Of a DNA stretch of 64,000 bases, positions 52,766 to 62,694 are shown piece after piece (position 1 is the first letter of the stretch; the number at the start of each line of letters is the position of its first letter). The stretch covers positions 1,472,501 to 1,536,500 of the forward strand of contig QVRM01003901.1 of assembly GCA_003439945.1 (NCBI GenBank), read 5' to 3'. The notes beneath the pieces are model-generated. The model searched no databases. It was not told the DNA's origin and worked only from the letters and a program-made list of their open reading frames with translations. Source of the DNA: Dermanyssus gallinae (lineage: Eukaryota > Arthropoda > Arachnida > Mesostigmata > Dermanyssidae). A program made the translations under genes and the position numbers.

Positions 52766-55274
52766 CTGATAAGGTAATTTACCTTTTTTAAACCATTTTC
52801 TATCTCCATACGTTAGGTTGAAAGATTAACTGGGTCGAAGTACGTACATGTTTACTGCACAAGAATACTTTATCCAATAATACTCTGGTTAAACGTAAAT
52901 AGACGTAAAAAGAATAACGGGACGGAAAATACAGAATATTTCGATCTGCAGCTTAAGTCTGAGAGCAGATATTCCTGCCGATATATCCTGTTTGTATATG
53001 CCTGTGTTGAAAAAGCTCAATTTTGATTATTGTGTGTATGAATGGTAGTATTAATTATTGCTTGTAGGCATGGTAGTATTTGAGATGCAAAAGTTATTCC
53101 CCAGAAAAAGCTGCGAAAGCGAGTTAGTTGTTGAGTAGCAGAACTGATTCGACATGAACTATTGAACGTCTGGCTTACATATAAATGTATGTAACAATAA
53201 ATTGTAGACAAGGCAATATATTTAAATGAGGTTTAAATATATATAAATTGGCCTAACTTATACATTGGTATTACTAGCAGAGGAGACAAGTCATAAGGTG
53301 TTGTAATATAATAATAATAACAATATATAAATATAAATAATAATTGTTTACACCCCGTTATGAGTTAAATAAAATTTTGTCATGTTATCTATATATAGTT
53401 GCAGAAGACTAAACATTCAGTACGTTTGGTTCCAGAAATCAGCACCCTACTAAGGACGGGCTTTTCCGTACGGCAGATAAACAACGTATTACTTTTGGAA
53501 ATAAAATCTATTTGTGTAGCATCATACAACTTAGGACAAGCTTGTAACAAGTAATTGTAATATTAACATAGATATTGTAAATGTCAGAGCATAAGACAAG
53601 TTTCCATGAAACCCTTGATTGTGATTTAATATTGTGATATTGTGACAAATAAAGTGGATGTAATATTAAGAAAATCAACTAAAATGTTGTTTTATTTTGA
53701 CTAAACTGGTGTCTTGAATTAAGTTATTAAAATCATTTAATACAACGAGTATAACATATGTATGAAAGGCACATCTGCTCTCTTCTTAAGCAGGACAAGG
53801 TCGAGCTGGATGTTTAACCTCGTTCTACATACTCGGTGATGGAAAGTGGGGCGTTACTCAACGGAAAAAACGGATAAAGTTTGTAAACATTTATCATAAA
53901 AATGGAAGTTCTATATTATCATGCTTGGGTGTCCCGTACACAGCTTGCAAGAATAAAAAAGTTGTCACCTTACTGCATTTCATCAGTCTGTACTCTAATA
54001 ACAAATTTTTCCAAATATTATAAACATATCATGTTTTTATGTCGCCTCAAAGAGGATTCAGTTCATGTATTTAAGCAACATATATTCATGGAAAGGAGGT
54101 AGACGGCTACACAGTTTCTGGAAATTAATTTGATTAGTCCCTGGCCTGCAACAAAAACTTCTCAATACAGGCATTTTTCAACCTTTCTCGGGCCTTCGAT
54201 TGTGTTGATCATTGTCCATTATATTAACGAAAATGAAAAGTCAATCAAGTCAAAATGTTGATTGTATAATTATTATTTCTTAAAATATTATTCAATTGTA
54301 GGGTTACATTTATTTCCGATATGTGGCTAACTCACTTCATAAGGGCTTGTATTATATATATTCTTATTGCCGTGGTGAATGACCAGTTTCGATCTGCCCA
54401 AGGATGCAGCTCCTGAAGCCCGTGCCATCTGGGTGAAAATTAAAAATGCTAGTATATCTCGACAACGGCTGCTCGGAGGGAAAAACAAGCGAATTTTCCC
54501 CCTTAATATCGCGACAATTGAGCCAGCGGCTACACTAAGGTACACTTATTAAGCCCTAGAAGTCTGGAAAACGATCTCTCGGCTGTGTAGATACGGAATA
54601 ACTTGAGGAGGGCTGCTCGAATTCGACTTTTGTAAACGGCTTGAAATTTATTTTATGTGTAAAATAATGGCGTGTTCACTGCTTCATATACAAATTATAA
54701 ATATATGTAAAAAATTTTCAACAAAATGTAATAATACATTTTTAATTAATTATGTATGTAAATATCAAAACATTAATATATACATAAAGAGGAAACGTGT
54801 ACTACTTAAGTATTAAATCACTACATAGTTTGCGGCTATCTGTCTAACATATTGTTTAAAATCTTCTTAAGTAAGTATGCTTGCTTTCGCAATTGCGTAA
54901 GCCAGTATCTGTTACAAAACAACACCCCGGGGTGTATGTATATACATATGCACAATGTTTACAGTTGATTTACAAGTTAAAATCGTTTGATTTGATTATA
55001 CGGAATGTGTATTATTTATAAACGATAGTGGTTCCGAGGTGACGGTCACGATATTATGGCTTTGCGACTACGTGAAGGCATTCTTGTGGTAACAGTTAAA
55101 ACCTGTTATTTAATTCACCAGACAATAATCATCAATCCTAGGGGCCAGATTGGCGACCATTTTTACAACAAACCTCAGTATCCATTTAAATATATTACGA
55201 ACGTCAGTTTAATCGAACTCATTAGTTGAAAAATAATACTGCTTACATAAATTGGCAATATAGTGCATCTTTCG

Positions 55275-55279
<5 letters not shown>

Positions 55280-55358
<79 letters not shown>
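55280..55358. repeat. (TA)n microsatellite, long
   Basis: Two TA runs joined by TTATA, about 79 bases. Confidence 0.98.
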
Positions 55359-55360
<2 letters not shown>

Positions 55361-55504
55361 AATGCTTCCCATAAACATTTATATTGTGCTACTCCTAAAT
55401 GTTAATAAACGCACTGTGTAAATATAAAACAGTCTTTGGCTAAAGGATCACAACTCATCTTTGTATGAGTTCCTTGTATGGCTACTTGTTGACGTTACTT
55501 GCAG

Positions 55505-55609
55505 ACAGTTACAACCACTGCCTTGAGGAAGATCGACAAGCTCCATGCCTTCTGGGATCTCAACTGGACCCTCAGTACGTCGAGCGAACTCCTGCAAGCG
55601 GTTGCATAA
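55505..55609 (+). CDS. Candidate terminal exon (weak)
   Basis: After GTTACTTGCAG, 34 codons run to TAA (55607-55609) with higher GC than the surroundings: TALRKIDKLHAFWDLNW, then SELLQAVA. It looks coding-like but matches no family I recognise and has no partner exon. It could belong to the unknown + strand gene as an alternative end. Confidence 0.25.
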   Translation, partial: TVTTTALRKIDKLHAFWDLNWTLSTSSELLQAVA

Positions 55610-57599
55610 ACAAACGTGTCAAGCCATTGTATCTATCTGTAGACGAACCTCTACACCGACAAAAGCATTGTGCTTGCTGATCATCGAGGATGCCCAGCTA
55701 GTTTTTGCCGTCGTGCATCGGATGAACGTAAATCAGTTAAAATGTTTGCGCCATATGCACTAAAATGACCTAATCATTGTACCTTATGGGTATAAATAAG
55801 AAATGCTATATGGTATGAATATGTATAATTTGCCTTTGCAGCGAAGATGCTATTAGACAGGAGCGCTTCCATTTACTTGACCTGCTTCGGTCTTGGTCTG
55901 CCTTGTTCTGCACTTGACCTGCTTCGGATAGTATGGCAATACCTGTAGTACTTTGCAGCGTGCAACGGATTCAAATAAAACGGATTGCAAATCCAAATTG
56001 AATACGATGTACTTATAAATTCAGCATATTAATATTTAGTAATTTAAGCCGTTTTATATCTTAATGTTTTTATCTTATCATCATTGCGAGAAAAAACCTA
56101 GAGTGGCCACAGTCCTGTGCGTCGCTTGTTGGGTTTTCTGGAACATATTAGCATGGTTACAGATATTGTAACGTCGTCTAAGGTTGAACCCCGCACTATT
56201 AATGCAGTTTGAAGTCACGTTTCGGCTGTAACGGCCGCATCTACCTCAATTAAATTTTGGCGAAGGAATGAATGTTCAAGTAGAAGCAGCGAAGTGAATA
56301 TTCGGTTTTGGTTTATCACTGCAGTTGGATATTAGAAGTCGGTTACAAGGTAGTCACGATTTAGCACCTGAACGATTCTTGGCATACCTTTTAAACTAAA
56401 TATTTTAGTATTAATTTATCACAGTTTATCTGCATTCTCATAGCATTTCCTGCATGGAAAATTATTTCAGCCTCCTAGATCTGTGTATTCTTCCATTAGA
56501 TCTCAGAAGACTAGAGACTCCTTAAGAAAGAGTCACATACGGCGCTCTGACTGAACGCTTCTGTTAGCATTACCAAATGCAAGCAATATCTTGTGTAGTT
56601 TGTCGCTTTTCTGGTTCATGTCACCAATCGTTCTTTTTTGGCGTATTTTGCTTTTTAATTGGAGTCAGGGAGATTCAAATTGGTGGAGATTTCAGATTTG
56701 ACTGAGTCCACTGTCGACTTTTCCATCATCTAACTTTTTAATTTTCTTCTCTCGTTTCTGTGTCCTGCAGATAACTTTGATTGTATAATTTAAGCAACTC
56801 AAAAACGCTGCGGGCACGCACAATCTCATCTTACTAGCGTCTGATTAAACAATAACTATGAATATGTACACAATCCATTGAAAACGAATAGTAACAATAA
56901 ACTACGGTACTAATGCATTAAATTTTACTGTAACTTGTACATGCCTCGAACTAGCCATACGGATATATGAAGTTGTAACACAAACGAGAAACTATAATTA
57001 ATAATAGGAATAAACATTATAGCGTACCATACAATAGCGGATACGCTTCCCACCGATGCAAACGGTCGGGTCTATTTTAGATTAATAATTGTTTTGATAT
57101 CTATCGCATTGTGTTGATATCTATCGAAACTATCGCCCGCTTAATTTGAAGCTTTCTTTCTCATTTTCGCTGTTATTCAGTTTAGCTATGGCTCGATTTG
57201 CCGTGTTTGTTTCTCATTCTTTTTTAGGTACTGGCGTAAAATCATGACCGTTCAGGCATCTCTGCAACTGTCAGTTTACAACAAATGGCGCCGCTTGTCT
57301 CTCAAAAGTACTGCGCGAAAACCTGTTGGGCCTTTAGTAGATCGCACTGTGGTGCGCACCACAGCAGTTGTAAGTCGGGTAAATAGATGACAGATAGTAC
57401 ACTTGTGCCAGTCAACACTAGACAAAAATTGATTCAATTTCGTTTGACCAAAGTAAGTGCCCACAAGGGTAACCTTAGTCGGAATGGGAATAGCTTTATG
57501 CCGTCAAGATTCTTAACAGCTTTGACACAGCACTGACACGGCCTATCTTGTGCTCAACGCGCGGGAGGTACCGTTGCTAATATCCTTTTGGGGCTGACT

Positions 57600-57760
57600 C
57601 TCAGCCAAGATTTAACGTCCATGGGACTGCTTTTCGCATTGCTTCATAGACGGACCACCATAAATACAAATGTGCAACGATGGGGCTCGAACCCGCGCAC
57701 CTATATGTCTCCTCCGGTCGCGAGGCGCAGACTTAAGCCACCACGCCACCGGGCTCGACA
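57600..57760 (-). repeat. tRNA-derived SINE
   Basis: On the minus strand GCCCGGTGGCGTGGTGGCTT (A-box region, about 57737-57756) is followed by GGTTCGAGCCCC (B box, 57682-57693), then a tRNA-unrelated body. Clear pol III SINE layout. Confidence 0.65.
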
Positions 57761-57793
57761 GATAACATGCATCTAGCAAAAGCGTGCTCAAAC

Positions 57794-58096
57794 CTGCAGC
57801 AGCTGTACGTAGTAGCAGTACACTTGATGGGGCAGAAGGTGGTCGTTGACAAACTGCTGTCCACTGCGAGCCACGCGAGCGCAGTGCTCTTCATTTGCAA
57901 GGCAGAAGCGGATCTTGTCCATCAGATCCGAGAGATCGGTGCGGACACTGATGAAATGGACGTTCTCTTCAAGCAGATGGTAGAAGTGTTCGTAATACTG
58001 GGACGGATGCGTCTTGAACACAGTGCTACCTCCGGCTAGAAGAAAGGGAAGCCTGTACGCTGCCACCGTACCATCGATGTTTACCTGGTACTTGTA
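57794..58096 (-). CDS. POGLUT2: POGLUT2/3 exon: C-terminal catalytic part
   Basis: The acceptor is GTTTTCCGCAG and the donor GTTTGA; 101 codons, phase 0. It encodes YKYQVNIDGTVAAYRLPFLL, YYEHFYHLLEENVHFISV, DLSDLMDKIRFCLANEE and VYCYYVQLLQ. A further exon with the ER retention tail is expected downstream. Confidence 0.95.
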
Positions 58097-59663
58097 CTGC
58101 GGAAAACAGCGATCAAACGCCAATTAACACAAGCAAAGTCCAGCTATATTTAGTGGCTTTCGTTTATCTCACAACATGGTTGACTTTGAGAGCAGAAAAT
58201 GTGATACGCTAGTACCTATTATTGTGATATGTCCACTGGGTAGTGTTTAAAACAGTACCGGCACAATAAAATTAGACACACTGAACGATGATCCTACTTT
58301 ATAGAAAACATGCCATAGGATTGTAATTGTTTACTTTTCAATATTGTTTATTCTAAGTCTACAGTCTTGTTTGTACGGATGTATGGATGACCTGATGGAT
58401 ATACCTATATGGAACCGTTTCTAACATCGCGTCTGGGACTGAGTCGAAAACGCGATCTTTCAATGTGGGTTTAATTTTGGAAACAGAGCCTAATATGAAA
58501 CTCTAAGTGAGACGACAGGAGTAGTGATCCAAGAGAGGTACGTTTTTTCCAAAAAATACGTTGCGGTACTGTACTCCTGTACTGTACTGTTTCGCACTGT
58601 GTTCGCTAACGACGCAATACCGGTACTTATTTTTTTTCGTGATTTTGGTGTAATTTTGACCCCCAAATTTGACGTTTGTGAACATATTACTGCCACCGTC
58701 ACTTCTGCTTCCTAGATATGTTTCTAATTCGTTTAATGTTTTACATTTTACATATTAAGATGTTTCATTTTTTATCAACTGATTTCTATGTGAATCTGTA
58801 CAGAAATCTAGTCTTACCCAAATTCCTCTACTGCAACCAGCTTTGGGTTCCTTATATGGTGAAAGATATAAATGCCATTGAGAGTGTACAGGCCAAATTT
58901 GTCAGACGAGTGTCACAGATATGTAATATTAATCGTAAAACCATCTTTCTTGTGTCAATAAGTACGTTACACGAACGAGGTGATCTATCGCTGTATAAAA
59001 AGTTGTTCTATCTCGGAACTGACCAAACCATGTTTAAATATATAGATTATGGACTACGAAGTGGAGTGAATGTTTGATCACTGAGAGTTGCGCGCTCAGT
59101 GAAGATAAACAACAATATTTCGGTGTATACTTAGGCATATATGACTCTTGAATAAATTGACTTGACTTGTTGGAATGGAGACCACTATTCTCCGCCGGTG
59201 TCGAGCCCCACACTACCCGCCAACAACATCGGCGGGTGTGCATAGACGCGTCCACCCCATAAGAAAATATCGATAAGATGGTTTACGTACCTCAAAGAAT
59301 TTGAAGAAACTAATGTGCGGCGTCTTTCCACCGAATTTGTCCATCTGATCGCGGAAGAAGAAGAAATTGGTGATCGATGCGTTTAATAACTGAGGCTGTC
59401 GACGAGACAGTTCAACAAGACGAAGTCTTTCCTCGCGGGAATCTCGACCGCGCCAAAAGGCCCGCGGAACTCTCTGCTCATACGGATGACTTGCTCGGTC
59501 CTGTTTTAATTGTAGGTTAAGGTCAATTTTTAGAGATGGATGCGAAATGCATAACTATAATATAATATATATTTTGAGTGTCTTGCGACGCAGGACTATC
59601 GCATTGTACGTGTATGTGCATATTTCTACATGCACATACACGTACAATGCGATACATGTATTG

Positions 59664-59700
<37 letters not shown>

Positions 59701-61845
59701 CGTCAGCAGGCACTTCATCTCGCCTTATGCTTGGGAGCAGTTTGTAAACACAGCTCCTTTTTAATATAGCCGCTGCAGTTGGGTCATTGGATCGCTCTCA
59801 GTAGAGACAACCTCATCTCAAAACAATTTTTGTCATATCAACGCGGAGAACGCCGGTTGGTTACCGTTAATAGAACACGAAGTAAACAAACACGTGTAGG
59901 TGCTCCTATAGGTACACACCTACGTCTTATATTTTAACGTTTCAATACAATATGCGAACATCATCATATTTATACATGGATTAAATAATGCCCTCGTTTT
60001 TAAATTGGGATTGAGCAAAACATTTTATAATAGATAATGTATACAATACCAAGTGGGCGTGGGTAACCTATCAATACATGTCAGCCAGGTTCCGCATGCT
60101 CCAAGAATAAACACTCGTTCAGATATCCACGAGTGTATTCTGCATGCGGTCCCCAGTACACGAATTGCCAAATGCAGGATATTGTGTCGGGTAGCCCTAT
60201 TTGTATAGGCTTTAGCGTCATATACTGTGTACAGCTGTGTAGCATCTATATTGAGATGATCAAGAATATCATAGAAAACGCATGCAATTGCACAAAGGGC
60301 GCCACTCACTTGTACAGAGAAGAGATCCAGAGCTACTCGATGCATCATGTGTAGTGAGGCCTCGACCAACTCGTATGTTGGTGTGACGATATCCAGTGAG
60401 TCTTCAGAGCCGCACCATGAGAAAACAGGTATTTGGGGCGAATACCGGCGTTCATTTGTTTTGGCCAAAGGATAATCTCCCAAGTTCACGATGAAGTCAA
60501 CGTCTGGTAGCTTAACCTGTTAGCGATTTTCTAGTATATTATAATACGACCATTTGTGATCTGACATTGTAGCACGATCTGTACATTTCAAAAATATCGA
60601 TGGGTCCTAAAGCCACCTCCGACATAAGTCTTGCGGTTTGTACACTAATATGGTTATTCGGCAGTTCACTTTGTGTAATTTATTATTGTCGTGTAAGGTA
60701 CACACGAAGCGAACTCTACAATAAGGCTTATATAGGAAACTATCCAAAAGGTAAACGCTAAACGACACTTAAAGGAAATACAACAATAAGAGAGCTTTAC
60801 CTTGCGAACGAGGCTGAGAAGAAGAGCGTCCACAAACATGCTAAAGCCGGTGTACTCTCCAAGGCATTTTCGATAGATCTGGTTCCCTTTGATGATGTAG
60901 TTGCAGATGGATACTGAGTATGGTTGATTGTAGAAAGTCTGCATCACCTATCAATTCCCGACATATATATATACATACATTAATGCCGCATATTTATGAG
61001 AGCTCACGGCTACCAGGGTTACAACAAATTGTTAGCCAATCTTATTGATTTAGCAGAAGATGAGATGCACAAAACACGCCTCTGAGCCGTTTCAGCCAGT
61101 GATGCTGGTGCATGGCTCAATGCTCATGCCCACGTGCTCCCATTAGAACATTCCTAGATGACTTTGTCGGTCTTCGTCTTGGGACCCCACTAGTCAAGGA
61201 ACATGAATGAGTGTAGCAGCGGTGAGAAGCTCTTATCTTTAGGCCACATTAGCATATTATGCATCCGCAGCATAGGCCGCAAGACGATACAGGCTGTCTA
61301 AATGTTACCCTGGCCCTGACCTAAATCTATTCTTCTGGAGATCTATACTAGATTTAGCACCCTCGAACCTACGGGTCTGTAGCAGACGACTCCCGGCGAC
61401 CTGACAGAATGACCACAACAGACAGTGAGGGTGGGAGGACATTCTTCTGGGAAGTAACGTGCCTAGTCTTTGGCGCAACAGCAGTCACGCCGTGGCCCAG
61501 GCTGATTACGCCGTTTCGAAGATGGAGAGAAATACGTGGCGGAAGTATGCTTTTATTGGGGATTCTATGGACTTCTGTTCTATTGCCTTCGAGAGCTTAC
61601 AGAGTCCAAAGAAAACAAAGGGCCCATTGTTTAACTTTGCAAACACACAAATTAGTCTGGAAGAACCTACATGCTGGTGATATTTTTCGGCAAAAGCTGA
61701 CATTGTATATACAGCGCGGTAACTTTTTGGCGATGCATGACACATTATCCAGGTGGTCGATACCTGTCTGGGCAAAGAGCTGATGTTTGTCGGCACGTTC
61801 ACTGGGGGCCAATTGTTTAACCCCATAATGAGTTAAATGAACTCG

Positions 61846-61914
<69 letters not shown>

Positions 61915-62555
61915 AACACGAACTTTCACGATGAATACACGGAGTGCGTCTGTCGATTGTGCTCTCAGACGTGTACGAAGTATCATGCATCTGCCTGCCT
62001 GGCCCTAGAGAAGATATCACTGCACTGCCTCTTGCGAATAACATGCCGAGAACAGCTGACAACAGTATAAGTGTCAATGTTGTATACATACTCAATATGA
62101 GTAATATAATAATCCTATAATATAAATGTGATGATGATTTTGGTACTAAGTCGATGGTGATTCAATTTGCGATATGAGTATCGTAAGCTGTTCTCACCCG
62201 CTCCCCGCCCCAGCTAACAGATTCCTTTTTCTCAGTATGATCATTCTTTGGTTAAGCTGGATGTCTTTCAGACGAAGCACAATTCTTCGAACATGTTGAT
62301 ATTCAGTTTCTTTATTTAACAGCTCGTTTTCTACATTGGTATACATTTGAATGATTTCTCGCGCAAATTGTCGAACTCGCTCTGTAAGCGCTTGCCAACT
62401 GTGTTTTACCTGTCGATTGTAGTGCGGTCGAACTGTTGCAAACGGCTTGAGATCGGTGAAAATTTGTCTGCTGATAGCAGAGTGGCATTGCGCCTTGTCG
62501 ATCAACCATTTCTGGATTCCTATTGGACAGTTGCATTCCTCGGGATGTATTGGGC
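57794..62555 (-). CDS. POGLUT2: POGLUT2/POGLUT3 (KDELC family) protein O-glucosyltransferase, both ends missing
   Basis: These ER-resident CAP10/GT90 enzymes transfer O-glucose to Ser in EGF repeats of Notch and fibrillins. Five minus-strand exons join in phase, about 337 residues: 62410-62555, 60801-60947, 60310-60516, 59291-59500 and 57794-58096. Matches to vertebrate KDELC proteins include VNLGDYPL, FSWCGSEDS, WRGRDSREERL, NFFFF, YKYQVNIDGTVAAYRLPFLL and YYEHFYHLLE. The HPEECNCP stretch in the first exon is the family's PEDCxCP join between the filamin-like domain and the catalytic part. The N-terminal filamin-like domain (beyond 62555) and the C-terminal KDEL-type tail (below 57794) are not seen. 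Choice between POGLUT2 and POGLUT3 cannot be made here. Confidence 0.93.
58520..59165 (+). pseudogene. CR1/L2-like LINE 3' end
   Basis: Antisense in a POGLUT2/3 intron. DFGVILTPKFDVCEHI (58643) and YRNLVLPKFLYCNQLWVPYM, KDINAIESVQAKFVRRVSQI (58801-58920) are the post-RT blocks of CR1/L2-like elements. It ends AATAAATTGACTTGACTTG, a short tandem 3' tail typical of this group. Confidence 0.8.
59194..59240 (+). repeat. Possible SINE B-box fragment
   Basis: TGTCGAGCCCCACACTACCC resembles the fragment at about 34.0 kb and a tRNA B box. Weak. Confidence 0.25.
59291..59500 (-). CDS. POGLUT2: POGLUT2/3 exon: sugar-nucleotide region
   Basis: The acceptor is AATTAAAACAG and the donor GTACGT; 70 codons, phase 0. 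It carries AFWRGRDSREERLRLVELSR, ITNFFFFRDQMDKFGGK and HISFFKFFE. The WRGRDSR block is conserved in GT90 enzymes. Confidence 0.96.
59597..59654. repeat. Perfect 25-bp inverted repeat with 8-nt loop
   Basis: Arms 59597-59621 and 59630-59654 are exact complements (core GCATTGTACGTGTATGTGC). It is followed by (TC)n from about 59663 and (TA)n at 59686-59700. In a POGLUT2/3 intron. Confidence 0.93.
59663..59700. repeat. (TC)n and (TA)n microsatellites
   Basis: Adjacent dinucleotide runs right after the hairpin. Confidence 0.95.
60310..60516 (-). CDS. POGLUT2: POGLUT2/3 exon
   Basis: The acceptor is ATCGCTAACAG and the donor GTGAGT; 69 codons, phase 0. It encodes VKLPDVDFIVNLGDYPLAK, IPVFSWCGSEDSLDIVTPTY and RVALDLFSVQ. 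Confidence 0.95.
60801..60947 (-). CDS. POGLUT2: POGLUT2/3 exon
   Basis: The acceptor is GGAATTGATAG and the donor GTAAAG; 49 codons, phase 0. It encodes SVSICNYIIKGNQIY, GEYTGFSMFVDALLLSLVRK, matching the CNYVIKDNQVY and GFRIFMDAILLSLTRK stretches of KDELC proteins. Confidence 0.93.
60948..62409. other. POGLUT2/3 intron
   Basis: It contains a (TA)n tract at 61848-61911 and an unexplained open frame at 61409-61783 (+) without known motifs. Nothing else was recognised. Confidence 0.5.
61848..61911. repeat. (TA)n microsatellite, long
   Basis: About 32 TA units. Confidence 0.98.
62410..62555 (-). CDS. POGLUT2: POGLUT2/3 exon: start of catalytic part
   Basis: The acceptor is CATAACAACAG and the donor GTAAAA. 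Two bases complete a split codon, then PIHPEECNCPIGIQKWL, HSAISRQIFTDLKPFATV and HYNRQ. The position of the Cys pair and DL.PF fits the KDELC family. Confidence 0.85.
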
Positions 62556-62694
62556 CTGTTGTTATGGTTAAAAACAGCTTACATTAGAATTCTCGATACA
62601 TAAATTCATACTCGTTAGTAGATGCTTGCTCTCAGTTTAACTTAACCGACTCACTGCTTAGCGTACAACATAGTTTAGTGTGTCTCAACTAACA

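Larger units (their letters stand above)
51355..52955. repeat. Tandem segmental duplication carrying an exon
   Basis: Copy 1 is about 51355-52295 and copy 2 about 52296-52955. They match over most of their length, including blocks such as GCTTTAATGTGATGCTAATG and GTCTTGCAGCC before the exon and GTAACGGGGC or AATAACGGGAC near the end. Copy 1 has about 320 extra bases (51400-51722) that copy 2 lacks. Confidence 0.88.
52956..57590. other. Gene-poor stretch
   Basis: AT-rich, with a long (TA)n at 55280-55358 and one candidate exon at 55505. A 16-base motif, ACTTGACCTGCTTCGG and a near copy, occurs twice near 55875-55928. The missing 3' exon(s) of POGLUT2/3 should lie here on the minus strand, but I could not place them. 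Confidence 0.45.

Noticed and set aside
54327..54545. Minus-strand frame as the missing POGLUT2/3 C-terminal exon
   Set aside because: There is an acceptor-like TTTCACCCAG, but no KDEL-type ending and no family similarity.
57682..57756. tRNA gene
   Set aside because: A and B boxes are present, but the acceptor stem and anticodon arm do not form properly and a SINE body follows.
61817..62095. Open frames made of Ile-Tyr repeats at many places
   Set aside because: They are translations of (TA)n microsatellites.
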